Made by a program: the position numbers and the translations under genes. A model generated the notes under the pieces. It had not been told where the DNA came from, made no database searches, and worked only from the letters and a program-made list of their open reading frames with translations. A stretch of DNA of 38,717 bases, taken from the NCBI GenBank assembly GCA_009380025.1, contig WHSP01000026.1:1-38717 (forward strand), in the 5' to 3' direction. How positions within the stretch are numbered: the stretch's first letter is position 1; the number at the start of each line of letters is the position of its first letter. Source of the DNA: Gemmatimonas sp. (lineage in GTDB: Bacteria; Gemmatimonadota; Gemmatimonadetes; Longimicrobiales; Longimicrobiaceae). Of this stretch, positions 17,549 to 25,946 are shown in pieces.

Positions 17549-18816
17549 GCAAAAGCGGTCAGGGCGTGCCGCGAAGCATCGAGCGGCGCACCTGGCTGGC
17601 GGCGGCTTTGTCCGGAGTGGCGGCCAGCAGCCTGCTCCGAACGCGCTTCGACGCCGTCGACCTCCTCGCCCAGCAGTCCGAGCCGGCGGATCCCACCAAG
17701 GTCATGGGCCGTCTCGTTTCCGAGCTCGGCTCTCGGGCACCCGGCGAACAGCCGCGGCGGCAGGCCGGACCGGCAGCGCCGTCTTCATCGTCCCGCACTC
17801 CGCTCGGCGACCTTCACGGCATCATCACGCCTGCAGATCTCCATTTCGAGAGACACCACGCGGGCGTGCCTGCCATCGATCCAGAGAGTTACGAGCTCCT
17901 GATCCACGGGATGGTGGAGCGGCCGCTCGTCTTCACGCTGCCGGATCTGAAGCGGTTCCCTTCCGTTTCGCGAATCCATTTCCTGGAGTGTTCGGGGAAC
18001 GGTGGCGGCGCATTCAACCCCGCGCGAATGCCGACCGACATCACACCCCAGGCGATGGACGGCCTGCTCAGTACGAGCGAGTGGACGGGGGTGCCCCTTG
18101 CGACGCTCCTGCGGGAGGTGGGCGTTCGCCCGCAGGCGAGCTGGATCGTCGCCGAAGGTGGGGACGCTGCCATGCTCAACCGTAGCATCCCCCTCGAGAA
18201 GGCGATGGACGACGCCCTCATCGCCTACGGCCAGAACGGGGAGGGGCTCCGTCCGGAGCAGGGCTACCCGGCCCGCGTCTTCCTGCCCGGCTGGGAGGGC
18301 AATACGAGCGTCAAGTGGGTCCGCCGCATCGAGGTCACCGACCAGCCGGTGATGTCGCGCGAGGAAACCTCCAACTACACCGATCCGCTGAAGGGGGGCA
18401 GTGCCCGACAGTTCAGCTTCGTGATGGACGCGAAGTCGGTGATCACCTTTCCGACCTTCCCCTACGCTCTGCCGGAGCGAGGGTGGTGGGAAGTCCAGGG
18501 CCTTGCGTGGTCGGGGAGGGGCACAATCACGGGTGTTGACATCAGCATCGACGGAGGAAGGACGTGGGCGCCGGCGCGCCTCCAGCAGCCGGTCCTACCG
18601 CTCGCCGCCGTCCGATTCACATTCCCTTGGAACTGGGACGGGCGTGAGGCGATGCTGCTCAGCCGTTGCTCCGACGAGACGGGGTACGTTCAGCCCTCGG
18701 CGCAGGAGTACATCGCCGCCCGCGGGGAGCAGACGAGGTACCACTCGAACTTCATACGGGCGTGGAAGGTCACGCCCGATGGGACGGTGACCTACGGCCT
18801 GGGAGATCTGCTGTGA
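17545..18816 (+). CDS. soxC: SoxC-like sulfane/sulfite dehydrogenase, molybdopterin subunit
   Basis: 423 residues. A twin-arginine-type signal (SIERRTWLAAALSGVAASS) is followed by an oxidoreductase molybdopterin domain. It has IHFLECSGNGGGAFNPA, with Cys149 the expected Mo ligand, and the SoxC-typical EGGDAAMLNRSIPLEKAMDDALIAY. PARVFLPGWEGNTSVKWVRRIEV and a C-terminal Mo-co dimerisation domain (GTITGVDISIDGGRTWAPARL, FPWNWDG) complete it. SoxCD oxidises the protein-bound sulfane sulfur during periplasmic thiosulfate oxidation; related enzymes oxidise sulfite. It is translationally coupled at both ends (ATGA before, GTGA after). No soxXA, soxYZ or soxB is in the window, so a stand-alone sulfite or sulfane dehydrogenase is possible. 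Confidence 0.88.
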   Translation: MSKSGQGVPRSIERRTWLAAALSGVAASSLLRTRFDAVDLLAQQSEPADPTKVMGRLVSELGSRAPGEQPRRQAGPAAPSSSSRTPLGDLHGIITPADLHFERHHAGVPAIDPESYELLIHGMVERPLVFTLPDLKRFPSVSRIHFLECSGNGGGAFNPARMPTDITPQAMDGLLSTSEWTGVPLATLLREVGVRPQASWIVAEGGDAAMLNRSIPLEKAMDDALIAYGQNGEGLRPEQGYPARVFLPGWEGNTSVKWVRRIEVTDQPVMSREETSNYTDPLKGGSARQFSFVMDAKSVITFPTFPYALPERGWWEVQGLAWSGRGTITGVDISIDGGRTWAPARLQQPVLPLAAVRFTFPWNWDGREAMLLSRCSDETGYVQPSAQEYIAARGEQTRYHSNFIRAWKVTPDGTVTYGLGDLL

Positions 18817-19403
18817 GGCCCCGTCCGCAGGTTGCGTTCGGCTCGTTGCTTGTCCTGGTCACGTTCGCAGCATGCGGCGCTGCGGATCGCCCTGGCGAAG
18901 CCTCGGCGGCGGTCGCCGCTCCCGCTCTCCCCGAGCGGTTCGGGCTGGGGACGCCCGTCGACGAAGCCCGCATAGCAGCGTGGGACGTCGACATCCGACC
19001 CGATGGCACCGGTTTGCCACCGGGCAGTGGATCGGTCGAGGACGGGGCAGCCGTCTACCTCCTGCGCTGCGCGGCCTGCCACGGACCTACGGGCACCGAA
19101 GGTCCCAACAACCGATTGGTCGGCACCGAGGCATGGGAGGATTTCCCCGCCACTCGCACCGTCGGCAACTACTGGCCGTTCGCGACGACCCTCTACGACT
19201 ACATCGTCCGGGCGATGCCGCAGGACTCCCCCGGCACGCTCTCGGCTGATGAGACGTACGCCGTCATCGCCTGGATCCTCCATCGCAACGAGCTCATTGG
19301 CGCGGACGCCGTCATGGACGCGTCGACCCTGCCGGCGGTCGAGATGCCCGCCCGCGACCGCTTCGTCGTCGACGACCGCCTGGAGAGCAACGTGGTCCGC
19401 TGA
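18813..19403 (+). CDS. soxD: Monohaem c-type cytochrome, SoxD-like, lipoprotein
   Basis: 196 residues from GTG 18813, which overlaps the soxC stop; GGAG lies 8 bases upstream. The signal ends in a lipobox (VTFAACGA). One haem site, LRCAACHGPTG (Cys86, Cys89, His90), is followed by Met135 in YIVRAMPQDSPGTLSADETYAVIAWIL, the likely axial ligand and a SoxD-type segment. It is probably the electron acceptor of the SoxC-like enzyme. It is about half the size of classical dihaem SoxD and carries only one CxxCH, as in shorter SoxD or SorB-like subunits. Confidence 0.85.
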   Translation: MRPRPQVAFGSLLVLVTFAACGAADRPGEASAAVAAPALPERFGLGTPVDEARIAAWDVDIRPDGTGLPPGSGSVEDGAAVYLLRCAACHGPTGTEGPNNRLVGTEAWEDFPATRTVGNYWPFATTLYDYIVRAMPQDSPGTLSADETYAVIAWILHRNELIGADAVMDASTLPAVEMPARDRFVVDDRLESNVVR

Positions 19404-19638
19404 CCCACGCAGTATCACCGGCTTCGAGTAGTGGCGACCTCAGCTTCCTCGCGATTCGATCTCGCGTTGACCACCACATCAGCTCCCCTTCTCGCGAGCT
19501 CCAGCACCGCCGCTCGGCTCAGATTTCGACCGGAGCCCCGTCACCAACGCAACCTTTCCCTCGACCCTTCGTAGGGATGCGGAGAGTAGAAGCCCGACGT
19601 CGAACAGCCGCCACCTCGACCTCGCTCACGGAGAGAAG

Positions 19639-19950
19639 ATGGATCCCTTTTTTCCGCTGGTCTTCACCTTCATCCTCCTCCTGGTCCTCATCGTCGGGGG
19701 GTTGGTCATCCTTTTCCCGGTGACACGCCGCCTCGGTCGGTACCTCGAGATGCAACTCGAGAAGCGACAGGAGGGGGTCACTGATACGGCCCGGCTGGAA
19801 GCGATTCAGCATGAGCTCGGTCAGCTGTCGGAAGAGATTCGCCTCCTTTCCGAGCGCCAGTCGTTCACCGACGCCCTTCTGTCTCAGCGGGCCGAAGCCA
19901 ATCGCCTTTCGCAGGGATCCGACGCCGACGACCCCGACAGCCCGGCTTGA
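19639..19950 (+). CDS. Small membrane protein with C-terminal coiled coil
   Basis: 103 residues from ATG 19639 with GGAGAG just upstream. One strong N-terminal membrane segment (LVFTFILLLVLIVGGLVILF) is followed by a charged heptad-patterned region (LEMQLEKRQEG; LEAIQHELGQLSEEIRLLSE) and an acidic tail. It looks like an anchored coiled-coil protein such as those found in operons of unknown function. The 235 bases before it (19404-19638) contain only a weak hairpin near 19449-19465 and no gene. Confidence 0.7.
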   Translation: MDPFFPLVFTFILLLVLIVGGLVILFPVTRRLGRYLEMQLEKRQEGVTDTARLEAIQHELGQLSEEIRLLSERQSFTDALLSQRAEANRLSQGSDADDPDSPA

Positions 19951-20058
19951 TCTGCGGCCCTTCCTGGCGCTGCCGCCCGACCGCCTGGCCGCGGCTCACG
20001 GACCTGACCGCAGACCCCAACTCGCCGCAACCTGAACGTTCCTACGATCGAGTATCCG

Positions 20059-20808
20059 ATGGAGACATCGATTCCCAAACTGTACGAGGGCCTCGCGTCC
20101 TGGTGGCATTTACTTTCGGCGCCCGAGGATTACGCCGAAGAGGCCGGCTTCTATTCCGAGTTGCTCGTCGCCGCCGGCGACCCTTCGCCGGTGACACTAC
20201 TGGAGATCGGCAGCGGCGGGGGAAACAACGCCTCATATCTGAAGAAGCAGTTCGATCTCACCCTCGTCGACCGCTCGCCGGGAATGCTGGAGCAGAGTCG
20301 GGCCCTCAACCCCGAATGCGAGCACATCGTAGGTGACATGCGGACGCTCCGCCTCGGATGCGAGTTCGACCGCGTCTTCATCCAGGACGCCATCTGCTAT
20401 ATGACGACGGGGGACGATCTGCGTGCTGCGATCGAAACCGCTTTCGTCCATTGCCGCCCCGGCGGGGCCGTCCTACTCGCTCCGGACTACGTCCGCGAGA
20501 ACTTCAGCCCTTCTACCGATTGCGGCGGAGAGGACAGCCGCGACCGCGCTCTCCGCTTCCTCGAGTGGACGTACGACCCGGATCCAACCGATACTTCCTA
20601 TACGGTCGACTACGCCTATCTGCTGCGCAACGCCGATGGCAGTATGCGGGTTGAACACGACCGACACATCGAAGGGTTGTTCGAGCGGGCGACGTGGCTC
20701 AGCATCATGACTGACGTCGGGTTCGAGGCACGAGGCGTCCCCTTCGTCCATTCCGAGGTCGACTACAACCTCGAGGTCTTCATCGGTCATCGACCGAAGG
20801 ACAGTTGA
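20059..20808 (+). CDS. Class I SAM-dependent methyltransferase
   Basis: 249 residues from ATG 20059. SAM-binding motif I is LLEIGSGGGNNASYLKK, followed by an acidic LTLVDRSPGMLEQSRAL (motif II Asp) and VGDMRTLRLGCEFDRVFIQDAICYM (motifs III-IV). The C-terminal half has the beta-rich pattern of a substrate domain (YTVDYAYLLRNADGSMRVEHDRH). It lacks a signal peptide and is cytosolic. The acceptor is not identifiable; similar proteins methylate small molecules. It lies between the coiled-coil protein and the PQQ dehydrogenase on the same strand. Confidence 0.85.
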   Translation: METSIPKLYEGLASWWHLLSAPEDYAEEAGFYSELLVAAGDPSPVTLLEIGSGGGNNASYLKKQFDLTLVDRSPGMLEQSRALNPECEHIVGDMRTLRLGCEFDRVFIQDAICYMTTGDDLRAAIETAFVHCRPGGAVLLAPDYVRENFSPSTDCGGEDSRDRALRFLEWTYDPDPTDTSYTVDYAYLLRNADGSMRVEHDRHIEGLFERATWLSIMTDVGFEARGVPFVHSEVDYNLEVFIGHRPKDS

Positions 20809-20932
20809 GTGCCCCGCCGGAGAATCCGTGGCCTCGTGGGCCCTGCCCTGCTTGTGGCTCCCTGAGCTCAGGCGTTACACTCGCTCAGCCAGCCTTTCGT
20901 GGCGTCTCCAACAGCTTCCGGGAGCCTTCCAC

Positions 20933-22717
20933 ATGAGTCGACGTGTGCAGATACTCGCCGAACCCGCCCAAGGCACCACAGTGCAACGTTTGATCGTCGT
21001 GGCGGTGCTATCTCTAGTGTCCAGCCCCTGTGAAGCGGTCGCACAGTCGACGGAAACGGGCTACACCCCGGTCGACGATCAGGCGCTGCTCGCGCCGGCC
21101 GACGAGGACTGGCTGATGTGGCGCCGAACGTACGACCACTGGGGCTACAGTCCTCTCGCCCAGATCGACCGATCGAACGTGGGCGATCTTCGCCTCGCCT
21201 GGGCATGGACGATGGAGCCGGGCAAGCAGGAGACGACGCCGCTGGTTCACGACGGCATCATGTTTCTGGTACAGGCTTGCGACGTAGTGGAAGCGCTCGA
21301 CGCGCGAGACGGGACACGGCTCTGGGAGTACCGGCGACCGGCGGTCGAAGCGCCCGCGACTCACGCTTGCGCCAATCGAAACGCGGCGCTCTACGGCGAT
21401 CGGCTGTATCTCGGCACGCACGACGCCTTCCTCATCGCACTCGACGCCCATACCGGCGAGCTGGTCTGGGAGCGGCAGATGGCCGACTGGCGCCTCGGAT
21501 ATCACTACTCCGGCGGTCCCCAGGTCATCAAGGGACGCGTCGTGGCTGGGATGTCGGGGTGTTATCACATCAACACCGGATGCTGGATCTCAGCGCACGA
21601 CCCCGACACGGGCGAGGAGATCTGGCGGACGCACACCATTCCCGGAAAGGGCGAGCCGGGGCATGAAACGTGGGGCGACCTACCCGACGAAGAGCGCCGT
21701 GGCGGCTCGGCCTGGATCGCCCCGAGCTACGATCCGGAGCTCGACCTGATCTACTACGGCACGGCCGTACCGATCCAGTGGGGCGCAGCCCAACGTGGCA
21801 CAGGCAGCGAGGACGTCCTCTACACGAACTCGACTCTCGCCCTCGATCCCGACACCGGCGAGATCGTCTGGTATTTCCAGCACCTGCCGAGCGACGAGTG
21901 GGATATGGACCATCCCTTCCCGCGGATCATCGTCGAGACCGAGGTGGCTCCGGATCCGGATGCCGTCGAGTGGGTGAACCCGTCGATCGAGCCGGGCAGT
22001 CGCCGCAAGGTCGTCACGGGCGTACCCGGCAAGCCGGGTATCGTCTGGACGTTGGATGCCGCCACGGGCGAGTTCCTGTGGGCGCGCCCGACCAATCGGC
22101 AGAACGTGATCGTCGGCGTCGACATCGACGGTCGCAAAGGCATTCCAAACCCCGAACTGAAGCTGCACGAGATCGGCGAGGAAATGTTCGTTTGCCCGGG
22201 CCTGACCGGCGGTCTCGCTTGGCAAGCAACCGCCTATAGCCCGGAGGCGAACACTCTCTACGCTCCAGTCAACAGCGTCTGCATGAACTATACGCTGCTC
22301 GAGACCGAGCCCGCGCCGGGTCAGCATCACGGTTCGGGGCGAATCCAACTGGTCCACGACCCGGAGTCACAGGGGAATGTCGGCCTGCTGACGGCGGTGG
22401 ACGTGGCGACGGGGAGGACGAAGTGGGTCCATCAGCAGCGCGCTGGCTTCGGCGGCTCGATCCTGACCACCGGCGCTGGTCTCGTCTTCGCCTCCGACGA
22501 TGCCCGACGGTTCCGTGCCTTCGACGCCCAGACCGGCGACGTCCTTTGGGAGCAGATCCTCAACTCGACCGCCGGGGGGTTCCCGGTCAGCTATATGGTC
22601 GATGGCGTCCAGTACATCGCGATCGGCGCGGGCGGCGGGCAGACCTATCGGTCCCTGAACCGCGACCTCGAGCAGCCACCCGGCGGTAACCTGCTGTTCG
22701 TCTTCAGACTTCCTTGA
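20933..22717 (+). CDS. PQQ-dependent alcohol dehydrogenase (quinoprotein)
   Basis: 594 residues from ATG 20933 (GGGAG about 8 bases upstream); an in-frame start at 20828 has no merit. A Sec signal (LIVVAVLSLVSSPCEAVAQ) is followed by an eight-bladed quinoprotein propeller. Landmarks are DWLMWRRTYDHWGYSPLAQI, THACANRNAALYGDRLYLGTHDA, GHETWGDLPDEERRGGSAW and SEDVLYTNSTLALDPDTGE, whose Asp matches the catalytic base region of methanol/ethanol dehydrogenases. GGFPVSYMVDGVQYIAIGAGGG closes the propeller. The vicinal Cys-Cys of classical enzymes appears as Ala-Cys (HACANRN). No cytochrome domain is fused. It oxidises primary alcohols or similar substrates in the periplasm; the substrate is unknown. 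Confidence 0.88.
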   Translation: MSRRVQILAEPAQGTTVQRLIVVAVLSLVSSPCEAVAQSTETGYTPVDDQALLAPADEDWLMWRRTYDHWGYSPLAQIDRSNVGDLRLAWAWTMEPGKQETTPLVHDGIMFLVQACDVVEALDARDGTRLWEYRRPAVEAPATHACANRNAALYGDRLYLGTHDAFLIALDAHTGELVWERQMADWRLGYHYSGGPQVIKGRVVAGMSGCYHINTGCWISAHDPDTGEEIWRTHTIPGKGEPGHETWGDLPDEERRGGSAWIAPSYDPELDLIYYGTAVPIQWGAAQRGTGSEDVLYTNSTLALDPDTGEIVWYFQHLPSDEWDMDHPFPRIIVETEVAPDPDAVEWVNPSIEPGSRRKVVTGVPGKPGIVWTLDAATGEFLWARPTNRQNVIVGVDIDGRKGIPNPELKLHEIGEEMFVCPGLTGGLAWQATAYSPEANTLYAPVNSVCMNYTLLETEPAPGQHHGSGRIQLVHDPESQGNVGLLTAVDVATGRTKWVHQQRAGFGGSILTTGAGLVFASDDARRFRAFDAQTGDVLWEQILNSTAGGFPVSYMVDGVQYIAIGAGGGQTYRSLNRDLEQPPGGNLLFVFRLP

Positions 22718-22754
22718 TCGTCGCACCTCCGGGTGCCCCCCTGTGATCGACCGA

Positions 22755-24623
22755 TCACGGAAGGGCGTACACCATCACCCGGTCGGTAGCGACTACGGCG
22801 ACGTACTGCCGACCGTCGGCGCCGCGGTACGTCATCGGGTTCGCGTTGCCGCGGTCAGGGAGGCTCACCATCCAGAGCTCCTCACCCGTAACCGCGTCGA
22901 GAGCGCGGAAGCGGTTGTCGTCGGTGGAAGCGATGAAGAGGAGGCCGCTGGCGGTAACGATGGTCGCGGCGCGACCGGGTCGGCCGGTGAGCGCACGGTC
23001 TGGCGGAAGGCTTTCGGTGACGCCGACCGGTCGCTGCCAGGCGAACTCTCCCGTCCGGGTGTCGATGGCGAAGAGCTGCCCCCATGGGGGCTTCTGACAA
23101 GGCAAGCGGAGCTCGCCAATGGGAACATCGAAGCTGGAAGGCTGTGGACCGCTCCGATCATACGGTAGGGGCGCCCCTTCGTCGGTGGGCTGGGCCCAGC
23201 CGAAGGAACCCAGGTCCTGGCTGAAGACGAAGACGTAGCCGGTGTTTGGGTCGAACGCCGCGCCTCCCCAGTTGGGACCTCCGACGAGGCCCGGGAAGAG
23301 AAGGGTGGCAGCCGGGGGCGAGCCTTCGGGGCGGTAGATCCAGGGAGTGAACGGCCCCTCGTTGTGGATGATCCCGATCTGCTCGACCAGCTCGGCGCAG
23401 GCCGAGGCATGCTCCAGCGAGGTGTCGTCGGCGCTGACCAGGTCGGAGGGTTCGTAGCCGACGCGGGCCACGGGTGGCGGGAGGACCGGGAAGGGCTGGG
23501 TCGGGTAAGCGGCTTCGCCCGGGACGGCGCTCCCCGGAGCCGGGCGTTCTTCGACTCCGAAGATCGGTTCCCCGGTGGCGCGGTTCAGAAAGTAGATGTA
23601 CCCTGACTTCGTCGTAATCCCGAGAGCGGGAACGGTTTGGCCGTCGTTGGGCAAATCGAGCAGGACAGGAGGCGCAGGAGGATCGGCGTCCCAGAGGTCG
23701 TGGTGGATGGTCTGAAAGTGCCAGACGTACTCGCCGGTGTGGATGTTCACGGCGACGACGGAGTTTCCGAAGAGGTTGGCGCCTTCGCGGTCGCCGCCGT
23801 AGGCGCCTGGGATCGGAGATGCGAGGGGGAGGTAGAGGAGTTCCCGCTCCGGATCCATGGTGAAATAGAAGGGCCAGGCGTTGGCTCCGAGGCGGTCTCG
23901 CCAGCTATCGCCGACCCAGGTCTCGTGCCCAACCGATCCGGGCTGTGGGACGGAGTCGAACTCCCAGATCTTCCGCCCGGTGATCGCGTCGTAGGCCCGC
24001 GCGTTCCCGATCCCGCCGATGCTGCCCGGCGGCGTATTCGCCCCGACCACCACGACATCCTGGTAGACAAAGGGGACGGATAAGTACGGGACGACCAGGT
24101 CGACCTCTCCAGCGTCGCCGAAGTCGTCGACCGGCGTGCCCGTCCCCGCCTCGAGTGCCATGAGTCGGCGCCCCGAGGTGAAGAGGATTCTCGGTGTCCG
24201 TCCCGCGCCCCCGGGCCAGTAGGCGACTCCTCGCCTGGACGGCGCACCATCGGCCAGAGTATGGCGCCAGAGGACCTGACCCGTCGTCGGTTCGAGCGCG
24301 ACGATACCGTCCGAGGCGGGCACGTACATGACGCCCTCGACGACGATCGGTGTCGCCTGGGAATTGACGGGCCGCGGGGCCTCTTGCCCCGATGGTCCAT
24401 CGGCCAGCTCGGCACTCAATGAATAGCTCCACGCCGGCCTGAGCCCGGCCACGTTCTCGCGTGTGATCTCCGACATCCTCGAGTACCCGGTGCCGGCAGG
24501 GTCGCCGCGGAACATCGGCCAGTCCCCGGATGCACCCACTGAAGCCTCCGAGACGCAGCCCGCCGTGCCGGAAAGCAGCGTCGCTGTCATAAGAGCGATC
24601 CCCATGTTTCGCCAGATCTTCAT
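22755..24623 (-). CDS. PQQ-dependent dehydrogenase of the glucose/quinate type, lipoprotein
   Basis: 622 residues from ATG 24623; an in-frame start at 24719 is less likely because MKIWRNMGIALMTATLLSGTAGC forms an ideal lipoprotein signal. The mature part opens with the quinoprotein motif DWPMFRGDPAGTGYSRMSEI. It contains GHETWVGDSWRDRLGANAW, NSVVAVNIHTGEYVWHFQTIHHDLWDADPPA (the HHDLWD motif typical of glucose/quinate-type PQQ dehydrogenases) and a closing PMTYRGADGRQYVAVVATDRV. There is no N-terminal five-helix membrane domain, so the protein is held by lipid instead. It converges on the other PQQ enzyme, 37 bases apart. Confidence 0.87.
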   Translation of the reverse strand: MKIWRNMGIALMTATLLSGTAGCVSEASVGASGDWPMFRGDPAGTGYSRMSEITRENVAGLRPAWSYSLSAELADGPSGQEAPRPVNSQATPIVVEGVMYVPASDGIVALEPTTGQVLWRHTLADGAPSRRGVAYWPGGAGRTPRILFTSGRRLMALEAGTGTPVDDFGDAGEVDLVVPYLSVPFVYQDVVVVGANTPPGSIGGIGNARAYDAITGRKIWEFDSVPQPGSVGHETWVGDSWRDRLGANAWPFYFTMDPERELLYLPLASPIPGAYGGDREGANLFGNSVVAVNIHTGEYVWHFQTIHHDLWDADPPAPPVLLDLPNDGQTVPALGITTKSGYIYFLNRATGEPIFGVEERPAPGSAVPGEAAYPTQPFPVLPPPVARVGYEPSDLVSADDTSLEHASACAELVEQIGIIHNEGPFTPWIYRPEGSPPAATLLFPGLVGGPNWGGAAFDPNTGYVFVFSQDLGSFGWAQPTDEGAPLPYDRSGPQPSSFDVPIGELRLPCQKPPWGQLFAIDTRTGEFAWQRPVGVTESLPPDRALTGRPGRAATIVTASGLLFIASTDDNRFRALDAVTGEELWMVSLPDRGNANPMTYRGADGRQYVAVVATDRVMVYALP

Positions 24624-24930
24624 CGTCCCCACGACTCCTTGCGGTGCGTGCGTATCGACCGAGTCGGTGATTTCCGGTTGCCAGTTGCCGGGCGTCGACG
24701 CCGTACTGATCACCGGCAATCCGAAACGAGTGCTTAGCCGGCAAACATGGCCTCAATGGCGGGTCAGGATCGGACAGAGCTTGGTCGCCAGCCACGACTA
24801 CCCCTCGACCACGTGCGGATGGACCTTTCGGGCGAATCAACAGTAAAGATTGGATTGCGGGCGAGCAATGAGATCGAACGCTCGTCGGATCCGAGTGCGC
24901 CGGGTAGAGCTTGGGAGGCTCGTAGCCTAG

Positions 24931-24956
24931 TTGGCATCCGAAAAGGCGGATACCAA
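24931..24956. repeat. Hairpin next to the palindromic element
   Basis: TTGGCATCCG (24931-24940) pairs with CGGATACCAA (24947-24956) with one mismatch across a 6-base loop. It lies 8 bases left of the large palindrome and is preceded by CCTAG, a motif also found to the right of the palindrome (CTAGCCTAGG, 25105-25114). It may be part of a larger element. Confidence 0.5.
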
Positions 24957-24964
24957 CGGCGTGG

Positions 24965-25104
24965 TTTCCAGGCCGGAAACGAGGGATTTTTCGCAAGATC
25001 AAGGAGCGCACGGGTTTGCGCGGAGGCGTACTGAAGTACGCCGCACAAGAAAACCTGCGGCGCGACGCCGAGATTGCGGAAAAGAACCGTTTCCGGCCGG
25101 AAAC
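24965..25104 (+). repeat. GTAC-centred ~140-bp imperfect palindrome, copy A
   Basis: Left arm from TTTCCAGGCCGGAAAC, right arm ending GTTTCCGGCCGGAAA; the centre is GGCGTACT-GA-AGTACGCC (25025-25042). The arms match imperfectly over about 68 bases. The inner text (ATCAAGGAGCGC, GAGGCGTACT, AGTACGCCGCA, GACGCCGAG) aligns with the reverse complement of copy B at 33166-33307. This indicates a dispersed, probably non-autonomous mobile palindrome. It carries no open frame of its own. Confidence 0.75.
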
Positions 25105-25215
25105 TAGCCTAGGAAAGGGAGCCGACAGTCTGGGAAACCGCCGCCTTGTTGCGGAAATGCCGGTTGGTTAAGCTGATTCGTTCCGTTTCGAAGTATCCGA
25201 TTCCGTTAGCTGGAA

Positions 25216-25896
25216 TTGCGTATCAACCTACGATTCGTCATCGGCGCTCTGGGCGCAATGTTCGTCATTTCGGCATGTAGCCGAGCGACGGCTGGGCCGG
25301 CCGCACTGCAAGGCCTGCCGGCGGACTCCGTCGCGCAAATCGAAGCGCTGTACCGCGCGCGGGCCGACAGCGCCCGAACCCTCCACACGAACGCCGACGT
25401 CCGTTTCATGACGAGGATGATCGCGCACCATGCGCAGGCCCTCGAGGTGGCAAGGCTCGCACCGGATCGTACCGAGAACTCGCAGCTCCGGACGCTCGCC
25501 GCGCGCATCATCAACGCGCAGTCCGACGAGATCGCGACGATGCAGGGATGGCTCCGCGACCGTGGCCAGCCGGTGCCTTCCCCGGACACGATGGCCACCC
25601 ATGCCGATCATGGCGGGGGCGATCCCCCGGCGATGCCGGGTATGGTCACGGCGGAGCAGATGAATTCGCTCGAGCAGGCCGAGGGTCTCGGGTTCGACCG
25701 TCTCTTCCTCTCCCTGATGATCCACCACCACAGCGGAGCGGTTGAAATGGTCGAAGAGCTTTTCACCACGGACGGAGCCGCGCAGGACGAAGAGGTCTTC
25801 AAGTTTGCTTCGGACGCGCAGGTGGATCAAAGGACGGAGATCGATCGGATGGAACGGATGCTCGAAAGCCTGCTGATCGGGGGCCCGGCTCGCTGA
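25216..25896 (+). CDS. DUF305 family lipoprotein
   Basis: 226 residues from TTG 25216. The start is accepted because it yields a proper signal (RINLRFVIGALGAMFVISAC, lipid Cys21); no strong ribosome site is seen. The DUF305 domain carries two related Met/His motifs, FMTRMIAHHAQALEVARLA and FLSLMIHHHSGAVEMVEEL, separated by a helix and a His/Met/Pro-rich loop (MATHADHGGGDPPAMPGM). Such Met/His clusters bind copper in some family members. Two four-helix units are likely. It is followed after 50 bases by the LVIVD lipoprotein, probably as one operon. Confidence 0.87.
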   Translation: MRINLRFVIGALGAMFVISACSRATAGPAALQGLPADSVAQIEALYRARADSARTLHTNADVRFMTRMIAHHAQALEVARLAPDRTENSQLRTLAARIINAQSDEIATMQGWLRDRGQPVPSPDTMATHADHGGGDPPAMPGMVTAEQMNSLEQAEGLGFDRLFLSLMIHHHSGAVEMVEELFTTDGAAQDEEVFKFASDAQVDQRTEIDRMERMLESLLIGGPAR

Positions 25897-25946
25897 ATCC
25901 TCGGTATCGCTGTACACACCAACAGATTTCAGACGGAGAACATCTC

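Larger units (their letters stand above)
24624..25215. other. Long intergenic region with repeats and hairpins
   Basis: No gene is seen in these 592 bases. The left part carries GGTTGCCAGTTGCCGG (near 24676), a relative of the heptamer array at 371. A hairpin lies at 24931-24956, and a ~140-base palindrome at 24965-25104. The stretch should also hold the promoters of the divergent PQQ and DUF305 genes, but none could be assigned reliably. Confidence 0.65.
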
